The translations under genes were made by a program, and so were the position numbers. Shown here one piece after another: positions 47,117 through 59,290 of a stretch of DNA of 64,000 nt (its first letter is position 1; every line of letters starts with the position of its first letter). The notes beneath the pieces were generated by a model. The model searched no databases. It was given only the letters and a program-made list of their open reading frames with translations, and was not told the origin of the DNA. Origin of the DNA: Angiostrongylus vasorum (Eukaryota > Nematoda > Chromadorea > Rhabditida > Metastrongylidae); NCBI GenBank assembly GCA_018806985.1, contig JADANN010000162.1, positions 1,199,501 to 1,263,500 on the forward strand. Direction: 5' to 3'.

Positions 47117-48083
47117 TAGAAAAAACAATATAGACGCAAAGCTGAAATGCTTCGGACTTTTTCGAATCCGGCACTGATAAACACAAAACTTTCAGCTGCA
47201 AACAGAAGAATAACGAGTGGAGAGGCCAAACATCGAAAATAGATGTCCAACCATATGAATTCAGCAATGCGGCACAAACACTGCTGGGTTCTTTGATCGA
47301 ACACATGCCGTCGAAAAGACACTGAAGGCTTGGTACACTTGCAGATGTGCCTATAGATTTTCCATGTGCTCCATGAAAAAAATCACTAAGTAATCAAACG
47401 GTTCGAGGGGTTGAAAAGAATGATGAAAACGAAAAACCATGAAAATTGCGACGAAATTCGATGTCGAGATGATATTACATCGTCGGTTATGTTTTACACG
47501 GAGGCGGGCAAAGGGGTGGAGCCGATTGATTGTCGGTAAACAAAGGCGAGAGGAGAAAGGTGATTATCGTTGAAAACTGTGGGCATCGTGTAAACAACTC
47601 TCTTCTTAATGAAATTGGATCCAGCCTCCCCCAGAACGATTATTGGATTGGCATCTCTACGAAAACCTAACGAAAAGAAGAAAGTCTTGAAAATAAAAGA
47701 TATGAGTCATCAGCGAAATAGCGAGGTAGGCAAAGAAAGTGAAAAAAATTAGTGGGTAATTCGAAAGAAAAACGAGAGTAGACGGACTGAGTGAGTTGGA
47801 TAAGAAGATGTGAGAACTAGGCGATAAGTGGTAGTCGCTCGTATCGCCATTAAGTGTATATAAATGAGAGGAAAACGAAGAGGAGAGAGAGAGAGATGAA
47901 GGGTAGGCAGCACCTCTACGGCTTTCTGGTTCGGCGGTTTCATTCGCACGTTGCCCCGGATGCACGGGCAACCAGAAGAGTCCATTAGAAAAAGAAAAAA
48001 GGGTGTTATGACGGTGCAGCTCAGAATGATTGGTTGCCAACAGTGAGAGTCATAATTTTCATTGTGGCACAATCCCTTCAACA
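47117..48083 (-). promoter_or_regulatory. galectin upstream region
   Basis: This is the presumptive promoter side of the galectin. It has a GA-rich run at 47880-47897 (plus strand) and ends at the perfect stem-loop. No TATA box or named factor site is claimed. With trans-splicing the true transcription start could lie anywhere here. Confidence 0.3.
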
Positions 48084-48126
48084 ATTCTGTTATTTCTCTG
48101 CTTGTGTGGCAGAGAAATAACAGAAT
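48084..48126. repeat. perfect 18-bp stem-loop
   Basis: ATTCTGTTATTTCTCTGC (48084-48101) is exactly complementary to GCAGAGAAATAACAGAAT (48109-48126) across a 7-nt loop TTGTGTG. It lies ~1 kb upstream of the galectin start. It is too short for a microRNA precursor, and no T-run follows it. Confidence 0.75.
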
Positions 48127-48569
48127 CTAAATGAAATAATGCCGCATAATATCGCCATAATGATATTACTCTTGTCAAGAGTGGTCTGACGACTTTACTT
48201 CAACTCATCGCTGTTTTGCAGGACACTAAAGGATTCTATTCTAACAACTCTGAACCAAAGACTGCGAGCCACAACTATGATTCGCCACCGCAATATGCAG
48301 AGCCATTCCTCTAATGAGTACCAAATTATGACCAGCTAAGTAGGCTTATGAAAAAAGGCATACCTAATTCATTTAAAGGAAGGGCAAAAGTGTCGTGAAA
48401 GACAGGATAAAGAGAAGTGAGACCATGTTTGTAAGCAGCGCACAAGTGTTGGTCAGGTTTTCCTCGTGACATTTTGGTATTCTCTTCGTTGAATACGGAT
48501 TTCATTAACGATGTTGTCAGCGATGAAGGAGTGGAAAGAAATCACTGAGATTTTTTTAAAAAATAAAAA

Positions 48570-48760
48570 ATCATGGATAGGAGACGAGGAAGCGTAGAGA
48601 AGTTTTCACAAACTTTGCTGCTGGCGCTGAGGATACCAGTTCATCACTAATCCTCGACGACAAACGGAAAATTCAATTTCAAACCAAATATTTAGGTTCC
48701 ATGGTCGTAGCCGAAGTTGTCATGTGGCCACGGACGAAAATTAATCATAGAAAATGAATA
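48570..48760 (+). mobile_element. possible LINE fragment
   Basis: A frame reads SSLILDDKRKIQFQTKYLGS followed by MVV. The FxTKYLGS pattern recalls the xKYLGS block found after the RT in several LINEs. The fragment is short, lacks other blocks and could be chance. Confidence 0.3.
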
Positions 48761-49204
48761 TGTACCACAAGGGATTGAAGGCGGACAAACCTCTTACTGA
48801 AAAAAGTCAGCTCACCCTTTTCGCAATAAACTGCCGTTCGAACTTCCTTAGATCTCTTCGCTATAAATTGCCTCACGAAATTCAGTAAACATCACTTGAG
48901 CTAACTTGAACCGAAAGCAGAATTCATTCTTGGCAATATTAAGTTTAAAGTTAAAACTATATCATAATTTGAATGATTCTTTGACATGAATGTGAGAAAT
49001 CAAAGCATGATAATAATACATGTGTAAAAGAACATTGTGAAGCGGTACGATTTCCGCTCCTGAGCAAGAAAAAGTGTAGAGAGGACGGGAGTCCGGACAC
49101 TTGCGAGTGGTGGTGTACTGACGGCACTCGTGGTGGCGCCCAAGGCTGTCAGTCAGCGTAGGAGGCGGAAGCGGCAGAAGCAGCGGAAGCAGCAGTGCTA
49201 TTCC

Positions 49205-49506
<302 letters not shown>

Positions 49507-49681
49507 GTGTATGTATGTATGTATGTATGCATGTATGTATGTATGTATGTATGTATGTATGTATGTATGTATGTATGTATGTATGTATGTATGTATGTAT
49601 GTATGTATGTATGTATGTATGTATGTATGTATGTATGTATGTATGTATGTATGTATGTATGCATGTATGTATGCATGTATG

Positions 49682-49712
<31 letters not shown>

Positions 49713-49886
49713 TTATGTATGTATGTATGTATGTATGTATGCATGTATGTATGTATGTATGTATGTATGTATGCATGTATGTATGTATGTATGTATGTAT
49801 GTATGCATGTATGTATGCATGTATGTATGTATGTATGTATGTATGTATGCATGTGTATGTGTACGTATGTATGTATGTATGTGTGA
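49507..49886. repeat. (TGTA)n microsatellite
   Basis: About 380 bp of TGTA tetranucleotides with scattered TGCA variants, one TATA and one ATTTATG interruption. It abuts the TG tract, so the tetranucleotide probably arose by point change and expansion inside it. Confidence 0.98.
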
Positions 49887-51084
49887 ATGAATTTATGTTG
49901 TCGTGTGTAATGTTGGGTGAATGGAATGGAGACAGGAGTGTCGAAGAAATTCGAGCGGAAATAGACTTACACATCGCAAAATCGACCCTCTCTTGCTGCA
50001 CGTCTCTGCAGAAAGAGACCTATTCCTCGAGATGGAAGAATCGTATTTGCTCATCTTGGCAACACCATATAAACATCTGTTATTATGAAGAATCATAGCT
50101 CTAGCAATCCTCTTGAAGATCTCTTAAGATGCTAAACCGGAGCGCCGTAAAAGCTGCAAATTGCTTAAAACACTAAATTACCATTCCTTGTCTTGCTATT
50201 GAAAAATGGTTGCTGTAATATTTTCCACTCTGTGGAGCAGAAACGTAAGGATCGGCACCATTATACTTAATAAGGTCCGTACTTACGTAACCTGAAAACA
50301 AGTTGTTGTTTGAGAGTCACCTTCATTAACTTGAAATTATACAACTTTCATTGGGGGGTACGATAGAAAGCACTCTAAGCCCAAAGTAGCTGACGCAGCT
50401 TCCAGCGCTCAGTCTTATAAAAATCTACAAAAAAATCGATTCAGTTGAAATCGTCCAGAAAAGTATTTTTCAGCGTTCGTCATTATTGTGCTATAAATTA
50501 TTATAACATTAAATTAAAATAGGAAAAGAAAACAAAATAGTACATCCATGGAGCTCGTCGTTTCACGGCGGAAGGTCAGATCCACGTCATCAGCTTGAGT
50601 TTGTATTCAAAGCCGGAGCCAATGCCTCATAAATAGCATTGCATATCCTATTTTCTCATTTTTTTTTTGTTCGATGCCAAGAAAATAAAGCTTCTTCTCG
50701 TTGAAAACCTGAGTGGCAACCCAAAATTACTTTTCCAAGTTTGACATGAATTCTTTTTTTTCAAAGATCCATTGGTCTAAACACAAGTCGTTAGTAGTTC
50801 ATCAGTATAGAAAGTCTTTTAAAGAAAAAAAAAGGAAAAAGAAAATGAATTTGGAAGATGGAAAAAACATGTTTGTAAGCAAGGTTTAATGAAAGGCATT
50901 GAAATTGTGTGGGATGGAAGCTTAGACAGTATAAATATGTAGCAACGTTAGTAGTTTTCCACTGAGCATTCGTAAGCCTTAAAAAGCAAGTTTTTACTTC
51001 CCATCTGAGCACCAACATTTTCCATTTGCAGCTTTCTAGAACAGAGCTTTTGGAGGATCCCACGTACAGCTGTTATCGCTTATG
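49887..51084. other. intergenic, nothing recognised
   Basis: It follows the microsatellite and is AT-rich, with a polypurine run at 50820-50845. Confidence 0.45.
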
Positions 51085-51294
51085 CTACGCTGCTCTAGCG
51101 AGACAGTACTGGTGGCCGACCCGTCGAGCGTAATGGATTCTGTGCTGGTTTCTTCGAAGTAGGAGACTCTTCTGGTAGCGGCCAGTAGGCGAGTGGAGGG
51201 AGGAGGCCAAATGGCATGTCAGTTGCCGGCCGACGAGCAGCAGCGCGATCGAATCGGCGCCGAATCGAAGCGCCGGCATGCACAAAGCCTTCAT
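51085..51294 (-). other. GC-rich open stretch, possible exon
   Basis: This ~200-bp island is clearly richer in G+C than its flanks. Two minus-strand frames stay open across it, one reading ESPTSKKPAQNPLRSTGRPP. No domain is recognised and convincing splice sites were not found. It could be an exon of a low-complexity protein or a CpG-type promoter patch. Confidence 0.2.
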
Positions 51295-51535
51295 CTATCT
51301 TCTAGATGGAGTTCGAAGCATTACCAATGCAGCCCACATTGTCGAGCGTGCCACTGTGAAAAAAGATGTTGAAAAAATAACTGCACGACACTGTCTGTTA
51401 TCTGAACACCTCTCCTATCCGATTATATCCACGAATGATAAACTGATTTGCAGTTTTAAAAAAAATCACCACTTAAGAAGACTCGATAAAAAATATGTAC
51501 CACTGAAGAAGGCCCGACTGGATAACACTATGAAC

Positions 51536-51690
51536 ACCCACATCGCGAGGGGCGAACTACCGTGGACCATCGACTCGGATCACTGCGGCTCAGAAAAAAA
51601 ACGGAGGCGTCGCAACGTAAGCCTAATTAAACACCTATAACAGCCTCGTGTTAGCTTAGTAATCAAAGAAGATAATTTCCAGTTTTCATA
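51536..51690 (+). repeat. repeat shared with 32240-32400
   Basis: It has CGAGGGGCGAACTACCGTGG, GGAGGCGTCGCAACGTAAGC and CCTCGTGTTAGCTTAGTAAT, matching the copy at 32.3 kb in order. It forms the end of the 51278-51640 open frame, which argues that the frame is element-derived rather than a host gene. Confidence 0.45.
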
Positions 51691-52329
51691 GAGCCCCGTT
51701 TGCACTCAGTGGTTTTTTTTTCTGTGGTACAGAAAATTTCCATGTCTGCTGTGGACATCAAATATCGATGAAATCAAAGCATTTACATCACACTACGAAG
51801 CCCTCACTGTGCTTGTACCATGAAATTATCAGTATGGATCTATTTCAATGCATGCATGCCTAAAAAAAATCTAGATTTCGCCACCCACTAGTGAAAATTT
51901 GGACTGTAAATATATTTAAGACCAGAATAATGTCCCATAGAAAATTATCGATCCCACTAAGGTGATACGGCAAAGCCACCTCTGTAAATACATGAAGTTC
52001 GGAACTCTCCATGTGCACAGGTCATTATTTGCAGGATTTAGTCAATTATCATTAAAAACTGTCCCAAAATAACGTCAACCTTAAAACTGACACGGAGAGG
52101 ACATCTTATGCGTGACCAGTCACGGATTTTTGAAAAAAAGCGACGCAGAAAGAAAGGAGTAGGCACGGGGGGAAAGCTGGAAGGTGGAACAACAACGGCC
52201 ATTGCGATGAAGTCGTGTGTATTCGTCAATCAATATTGCTGAAAATCCTAAAGCTGTATCTTCTTCGAGTGCTCTTTCATAACTAGAAGACGATAAGTAG
52301 AGGTAGATGAAATAAAGGATAAAATTCCA

Positions 52330-52592
52330 GAAGCTGACCAATCTCTGAGCGATTGTCTATGCATTCGGCTTCATTAAACATCGTTAGAGGTGATTGGATG
52401 CACACCTCGCGTGTACAATGACTGGCAGTGGCCTACCTATGCACCACTTTAGTGCTGCTATCCTCCCAGGAATGTCTGGTACCAATTTACTGACCCCTAG
52501 AGGGATGGAAGGCATGATGAGCTGTGAGCGTGGGCTCAAACAAAGGACCACGTATATATTACAAGGCACCTCTAACCACTGCTCTACAAGCG
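52330..52592 (-). repeat. family 1 SINE, diverged
   Basis: It keeps CGCTTGTAGAGCAGTGGTTA (minus-strand head) and the GGTACCAATTTACTGACCCC middle. It lies about 350 bp left of the Penelope-like element. Confidence 0.62.
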
Positions 52593-53102
52593 AAATGGAG
52601 ACGGGAGGCCAGAATTTCTTCAATTGGGTAAAAATCCCTTCCCTCCATAAGTCACTGGTCTCTGAAAATTTTATTAGACTGAAAAAAGTTCATCATTTTT
52701 TAACGCGATTTAGGAGGACAGAAACATTGAATTTATGTGCCAACGACGATGACCTCTGGAAAATGAATTGCTACAATCTCACTAACTGAAGAATTAAGCA
52801 CGGCACGGAGGGCCTTTTTTCTTTACTACTGGAAGTAAAAGTGGGTGCTAAAAAAAGCATAACGAGTATTTCCCATCAGTTTCATTTTCTCTAAGTTTGT
52901 TCCGCTAATCTTAGCTACACATAAATTCCGACACATGAAGAGGAGTATTTCAGTTCGTAATAACTCAAAAGACCGACTTTCTATAAACCTCGGCATAGAT
53001 AGTTGATAAATTTATTTATATGATCTTATAAACTGGTCTTCTTTAGCTGATGCGAGGTTGATATAAGCCTTCGTTGTCGTTGTCGTTGTTGTTGGTGTTG
53101 CT

Positions 53103-53150
53103 GGTCGATGGCTGACGTTCCGGCGATTTCGCCTTCCTCAGAGCCTGGAC
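53103..53150 (-). ncRNA. hammerhead-like ribozyme in Penelope terminal repeat
   Basis: The minus strand reads CAGGCT-CTGAGGA-A-GGCG AAAT CGCC-GGAAC-GTC-AGCC. CTGAGGA fits the CUGANGA core, GGCG/CGCC makes stem II with a 4-nt loop, and GTC is the expected cleavage triplet. GGCT before the core pairs with AGCC after GTC to give stem I of a type I hammerhead. The second core reads GGAAC where related copies have GAAAC, so this copy may be weak. Hammerheads of this minimal form are known in Penelope-like terminal repeats. Confidence 0.65.
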
Positions 53151-53486
53151 GTATTTTATATTACAATACTTTAATTATCCGGTGGAAAAGGCTGAAGTAT
53201 TAATGAAGATCAAAGTTTTCAATAGATGGTGGGTTAAGATGCCACGGTCAAACTGAAAGGCGATTCACCGTGATGTTACGAGTGGGATTGGCCCACGCAT
53301 TGTTCAGGTGGGGTCGCGAGCAAGGCACCCCGGGGTCAAAATGTCATTTTGAAATAGGGCGCAGGTCACGTGTGATAGTAAGGCATTCGTCTTTCCGGTT
53401 CGTCTTTGGATTTTTGAGATTTATCCAAAACGCTTCAAGAGTTTTGCGCGTTGATGTTTTCGACTCCTGCGCTAGGACCCGTACAG

Positions 53487-53770
53487 TCACTTCGAAATCA
53501 CCGCCGTTGTGCTTTGTGCCCTATGCGTACCTAGAGGAGTGTTTTGACGAATTTTAGCTTTCCCATCTAGATGTTCTTTTATGCGGACACAAAGTGGTCT
53601 ACCCGTTTCCCCAATATATTCCTCACCGCATGCGTTACATGAGATCAAGTATATTATACCTGAACTCATGCAATCCCCCGTCTCTGCCGTTAGAACAGAT
53701 CATACAGTTTTCCGAGCTGCACAAACGATCATAGAGACGGTTGCGAACTGACGGCGTAGGGTTGGGTGGG
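53487..53770 (-). pseudogene. GIY-YIG endonuclease domain of a Penelope-like retroelement
   Basis: The frame 53669-53487 reads GIIYLISCNACGEEYIGETG then RPLCVRIKEHLD. These are the GIY and YIG motifs with the conserved Arg of this endonuclease family, fused C-terminal to RT in Penelope-like elements. Just upstream, another frame reads YDRLCSSENCMICSN, the Cys-containing linker before GIY-YIG. The two are separated by one extra G in a five-G run near 53675, so the gene is frameshifted. No RT motif is found further upstream. Confidence 0.8.
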
Positions 53771-54424
53771 ATGTCAATAATCGTTATATAATTTTCAAGA
53801 GCCATCGACCAACAACACCAACAACAACGACAACGACAACGACAACGAAGACTTATACCAACCTCGCATCAGCTATAGAAGATCAGTTTATAAGATCATA
53901 TAAATAAATATTTCAGTTCGGTTTATAGATTTAACTACCCTACTAAAAAACAAAGAAACAGTCTACGGAAGTTTCCATTAGGCCTTTATTATTTTTCTCA
54001 TTAATGGTGAAACGTTGTTAGCGAAAGGTCGATTCTACGCTCCATTGTGTAGTGCACCATCTACCAATGGCACCGCCTACAAATTAACGATAAGCGATTG
54101 TTCTGTCTTCGGAACTTTACAAAAAAGGAATAGCATCGAACACTATGGAGCGAAACGGTTCTCTACCTGTGTACCTTAAGAACAAAGACAACTCTCAACC
54201 CAGATTCCTACAATTACGTAAACTAAATCTCATTTTCGTGAAAACAAAACAACTGGGAGCAATCCATGTATATGAATTTGGGAACTCTAGGTTCAGTACC
54301 ACGGATTGCTTCCAAAAATAAAGTTCTACTTAGGTAATAATAATCTAGTGATTCATTCCGAAATTAAGAATCGTGATTTTATTTTTTACTATTTTATTTA
54401 TTTTATTCTACACGGCCCGTCATC

Positions 54425-54720
54425 AGATCTACTGTGCGGATCCGGGCACTTCTTGCATTCGATTCGTTTTCCCGCATTCGACAGCCACCATGGTCATCCA
54501 ACATTTCATGTGTTGTTTCAGCTGCTGCTTGAGGATTTCGTCCTTTCTGTTAATGGGTTTCGTAAAATAGTGGTCGAATCAATTCTCCTTGCAAACTTGG
54601 AGATAGCTGCGCTAAGGCGTTCCCACGTGGACTAGAGAGAGCATTGGGGCGGGGATCGAACTAGGGCTCACTGCATCCTGATTGACGGGACCACCAACCA
54701 TTGCGCTATCACCACCCCAA
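54425..54720 (-). repeat. family 2 SINE
   Basis: The left end (plus strand) TGTGCGGATCCGGGCACTTC is the reversed tail. The right end CCATTGCGCTATCACCACCC is the reversed head. The body contains ATTCGATTCGTTTTCCCGCA and TGCTGCTTGAGGATTTCGTC. Confidence 0.7.
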
Positions 54721-56264
54721 TTTCAGTGTTGGTGATTCTAAATACTCAAACTTATCCATTCCATCGTATGTCTCATGATTTCGTCGCTGAACTTCTACAC
54801 TTCGCATCCGAAATTTATTCAGCCTGCATCGCACTTCGCATCAAACTCGGAAATAATATATCAAGTTATTGTCTAACAGATAAAACAATACGAGACTTTC
54901 AGTTACGTATGTTTTTTCTTTGTTGAAATAGGAGCAATGGAAAGTCTACTAATGACGACGTAGAGAGAGCGACAAGTGAATAACGTGGGATGGCGCAACG
55001 ATTATAATCAGTACCAAGCCGATAAGAAAGCTTAAGATTTCGACATAAGTAATAGATGAAAGTGTGAGGATCGGCATAATCCGCTTATCGTCGTCGCCTA
55101 GAGAAAACGTCAGACATTATGTCGATGACGAGAACGTAATTTCATCCGTCGCACGACTGCAATCCAGTAAAATGACTCAACACATGCTATTTACCGGCCG
55201 ACAATGGCCGGTGATAACCGGAATCACAACGAGAACTATTTCGGTTCCACTGACGAATCGCTGGAACGAGAATGAGGGGTGACTGAGAATGAATTTCATG
55301 TATATGCATAAGACATTCTTCATTACATTAAACGATAAGTCATTGGGCTACTTTGCTAAGCTTTCATGCATGGTAAGTTGTTCTTCATTCACTTTTGATG
55401 TACAAAAAATCACCAAATATTCGATTGCTTTCGACGATCTCCTAAGCTTTGCGCAAACGATGTCGTAGTGGAGCCTAATAGGACCCAATGGCAGGGCAGG
55501 ATGAGGTATACGAGGCGATGATTCCCATCACGATATTCCGTTGATACAATCTGGTTGCAAATTGACTGGAAACTCTTTAGTTTCATACATTTGTGTTAAT
55601 TTTTCTGCCACTGCGAAGGAAAGATGTTATGAAACGTTTGTAGTGATCGTTTAAAGAATAAACTTGTAACATTCTTCCTATCAACTTCAGTCTTAAACTA
55701 ACTTTAATGAGCGCTACTTCCGTAGAACGTTTTAGGACTACCGGAATCTTTTATGATAAAAAGGTTCTAGCTTGGATAACTACATCAAAATAGAATGCTT
55801 ATAATGATAATTCAAGATATAAATAAAAGATAAACACTACTGTAAACCGACTTCCATTTAACCCCAGTGTGAATGATCAACGCACCACATTTCATTAATG
55901 GGTTAAAAGATAAACAAGAAAGAGCCAAACATTTCTATAATTGAAAGAATAGTAATCCACAAACAATAGCAGATAAATCGTTTCAATGACATTTCCATTT
56001 CTATAAGACACGAAGAATACACATTTCATTTAACGCACAAAATATGACTATCAAGGAGCCGTAGGCACACTGAGCAGTAGCGCACAACTGCTCGACGGCT
56101 ATCCGCTTTTTTCTCTTGCGCAGCTTCGTAATAGCGGCCGACCACATGTGAAGGCAAGGGAGCATTCGACGTTCACCTGTCACTTGGGAGTGTGCCCTAG
56201 ACTGGAGTCTATTTTGGCGTTGTAGACGTCAATAAATGCGCATTGGCTCGATGAGTTCCGCTAG
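54721..56264. other. intergenic, nothing recognised
   Basis: No motif-bearing frame and no copy of the short families. Confidence 0.45.
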
Positions 56265-56435
56265 CTTACATTTATCTACGAAGTACGTGAAGTGTTTCTC
56301 ATCTTGCCACATAGTCTGGCACTAATTTGACGTCCTCGGAATGACGTAAAGTTGGCTACACCCGGCGCCGGATCGAATGAAAACCACATGTGTGTGGGTG
56401 TTGCGTCCTCAACCACTCTGCTACACGTGCACCCT
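56265..56435 (-). repeat. family 1 SINE, partial
   Basis: The minus-strand head GGGTGCACGTGTAGCAGAGT and B-box-like TTCGATCCGG are visible. The middle and tail side are decayed. Confidence 0.5.
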
Positions 56436-57189
56436 ATGAAGTAAACATTGTATCCATTTTTTGCTCATTTCGATGCAATGTTCGGCTGAAGCAACAAAGG
56501 AAACGAACTTTAAACATGAAGGTCTTATCCGACCTATTCCATTTGCCTTCATTAACATTTACGCGGAGACGACCAATTTGGTGATTAACACGGGGGGACC
56601 ATGCTCTGTTTCCATTTCGTTACGGATCTGCTGGTTTTACAACAAAAGGCGACAATATCTTGATAACCAGAGGACTTGAGGGTGAGAGAACATTTCGGGA
56701 TTACGGAAGAGACTTCTTTCTATCACTCTTTGGGTATGGATGATATGTGTGGAACTATTTATCATACGCTGGTGGTCCATCACTATAGTTCATCCCATAA
56801 ACACGCTGCTGTCGGTATTTCGAAGTGTTCTGCAGCTAGTGCTAAGTCTATATCTGCATTTTTATGCCCGTGCATTACATCCACTAACTGTGACTAATTG
56901 TAGCAATTAGAACTGAAAGAATACTGAATTGCCAGTTAAATTAGCGGTCGATGAACTCATTAATGAAAATGTTCTTATAATACATAATTCTGAGCGCAGA
57001 ACAGAGCCTTTCCTAGCCGATTGCTGGCACAGAATCTGCCTTGGATAAGCTATCGAGAAGCTATTCATTATAAGAAGTGTAGGAAAGCAGTTCTGTATGT
57101 CAAAGTAAACCATCAGGAAGATGACCTGTACTGAAGTCATGCCAGTCACAATACATGACGACTCCAGTAGAGGTCATGTCACGGCCTGG

Positions 57190-57530
57190 ATGTTAAAACA
57201 ATGTTATGACACATCGCCTATATCACCTGTCGCCCCGTTGGTCGTAGAGTGACTTTAACGGGTGGCAGCAAATCATCCGTTTTCCCCCTGTCGCGTGAAA
57301 GAGTAGCTCAGTAGGTTCTGTTCTAGGCACTCGTAGAGCATCATATCTACCTTTCTTAAGGGTTTTCGTGAAGAACTCTGACCACCGGATCGATAATCCT
57401 CATGCATTACGTTTGAAATCCCGAGCAATCCAGTCACTAGCGGCTTTTGTCCATCGCTTGTCGTTCATACGCATTATGTGTTCGGCCCACCTTATCATCA
57501 ACAGTTTGGCAGTTATGATACATCCATGCA
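57190..57530 (-). mobile_element. LINE C-terminal fragment (distinct RTE-like subfamily)
   Basis: On the minus strand one frame reads RWAEHIMRMNDKRWTKAASD, WIARDFKR, then a stop, SIRWSEFFTKTLKK and YDALRVPR. This is the conserved post-RT tail of a nematode RTE-like LINE, different in sequence from the 28-31 kb copy. No RT core is attached. A matching piece lies at the right edge of the window. Confidence 0.72.
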
Positions 57531-58789
57531 TTATATCTTGAGACCTTATGGCATAAAGAAATTAAACACATTATTTACTACAAACAAAACAAAATGCTTA
57601 AAACATAGTGACTAGTAGTATTCGTCCCGTATGGTTACCTTAAGGCAGAAATATAACGACGGCAAATATCCGAAAGTGAAAACGCTAGGTAATCAATCAT
57701 GAAAAACAACCACCAGCGGGTAACCCATAAAGTGCGAATCTGCTCCCATTGAGAACTCATTTCGCGGTTAGTTCCTTGAGATCTTTCATTGCCATAAATC
57801 TTCACTTATGTTCTGCCACCAAAACTCATTTCCTTGAAATGCTTAATTTTAAACGAGTTCCATCGACACATTTTGCACCCGTGGCCAACGCGCCAGATTT
57901 GGGTCCTGGAAGTTAGTGGGAACAGCCGGCGCGGATTAGCAGTCGTTCCGCAACGCGCAGTTTAACACTCGGTTAAATGCCCGAATAAAAAAATTTTTTG
58001 ATGATTCACTGTAGTCGACGCAGTTCGTCAATAGGTCGAACATAATGAAGCTGGTATTTGAACCAAATAATCACTGCACGTCAAATGAACGATCTCAAAT
58101 GACGAAGAACTACGATAATATTAATCACACTCACGTGTATTATGGGCTCATACGGTAGGAAACGAAGATCCATAAGCTTCTTGACCAATAATTCTTACCA
58201 TCACATCACTTTTATAAAACACAGATCTTCCTAGGCCACCTTTGTAAGTGGCTTGTAAAGATGCATCATCAAAATGTAAGCAGATAAGTGGTCCATCACC
58301 TAATTTACAGTGTTGGAAACAGAAGCGTTGGAAGCTTCAACCAGGTTCCGTCTTTATTCTCTACTCTGACCAGAAGGCAAAAATAAATCGACTCTATAAA
58401 GCGACTTGTTATAAGCAGAAGAAGAAAGAAGCGAGTACGAAAGACAGCACATGTGATGTTGATTCATCAAAGTAGATATGTTCACTAGAACCATAACAAC
58501 GTCAGACCATTTGTCCGATCTCTAAGATCGACGTGTCTTCCAACAGTATCCATCTAGCTCTAAGGGATGCCAACAAAGCAGAGTAACATCCGGACCCACA
58601 CATCTTAAGGAGAAGCGAATAAAAAAATAACCGCACTAAAATAACGATAGGTCGCTGTGAATTTTAACGATACTAAATCCCTTGTCGCCGCAATCCTGAA
58701 AAATGGCGACACAAAAAACTCCTCTGATTCACACTGGGTGAGACCGGTTGTGGTGAAAAGTTGAATAGGCGCTAAATTGACTATTGAGT
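57531..58789. other. intergenic, nothing recognised
   Basis: A lysine-rich frame at 58248-58475 has no recognised domain. Otherwise unremarkable. Confidence 0.45.
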
Positions 58790-58970
58790 ACATCAGAATT
58801 CCAGAAAAAACCACGCTCGAACAACATTCAGTGCGCCAAAGAAATCAGAAGACGACAAATCCTCAAGCTGCAGTCGAAGCCATACGCAAATCGTACCACC
58901 GACGTTGATGATGGTTACGAAACAACGAATCGAGTGGAATAAGCACTGAAACTCGCACAATACGGATGCC
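58790..58970 (+). repeat. family 2 SINE, 3' half
   Basis: CGAACAACATTCAGTGCGCC, ATCCTCAAGCTGCAGTCGAA and GAAACAACGAATCGAGTGGA match the body and tail of the 36.1-36.5 kb copy. It joins an inverted copy at its tail. Confidence 0.6.
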
Positions 58971-59290
58971 AGCATTTCTTGTATTCGATTCGTTTCCTGG
59001 TATCCATCAACCATGAAAGCCTTCGAACTTTTCGCTTGTGTTGCGGATGCTACATCAGGATTTTTTTCTTCATCACGAATGTCGTTGAATGTTAGTAGAG
59101 TCGTGCGGAGGTGTTCCTGCATGGATTAAGGAGGTTAAGTTTTCTCGAGACAAGTCGGATTGGAATGCCCCCTACTTCAGAAGGATGAGATGCCTGGCGG
59201 ATCAGGGCCGGGATCTGGCCACCTGCGTAGGTTGCGTCCCCTGCGTAACGAATGAGAACACTGGTACTGCAATACCCGCTCCCTATGCAA
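58971..59290 (-). repeat. family 2 SINE, inverted partner
   Basis: On the plus strand it begins GCATTTCTTGTATTCGATTC, the reversed tail, and continues with the reversed body (TCACGAATGTCGTTGAATGT). The head toward 59290 is decayed. It lies tail-to-tail with 58790-58970. Confidence 0.5.

Larger units (their letters stand above)
52950..53930 (-). mobile_element. truncated Penelope-like element with inverted terminal segments
   Basis: Reading the minus strand: an inverted fragment of the terminal repeat (53930-53795), a GIY-YIG coding remnant (53770-53487), a non-coding stretch, then a terminal repeat in sense orientation (53230-52960) containing a hammerhead-like fold. The two terminal segments share a block of CAA-type triplets followed by CGCATCAGCT and AGATCAGTTTATAAGATCAT. 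Such inverted partial terminal repeats around an RT/GIY-YIG gene are typical of Penelope-like elements. The RT part is absent. Confidence 0.75.

Noticed and set aside
53057..53105. Triplet GTT/CAA tracts as a coding glutamine or asparagine repeat
   Set aside because: The same tract recurs inside the Penelope-type terminal repeats at 18.2, 18.8 and 53.8 kb next to the hammerhead motif, so it is element sequence.
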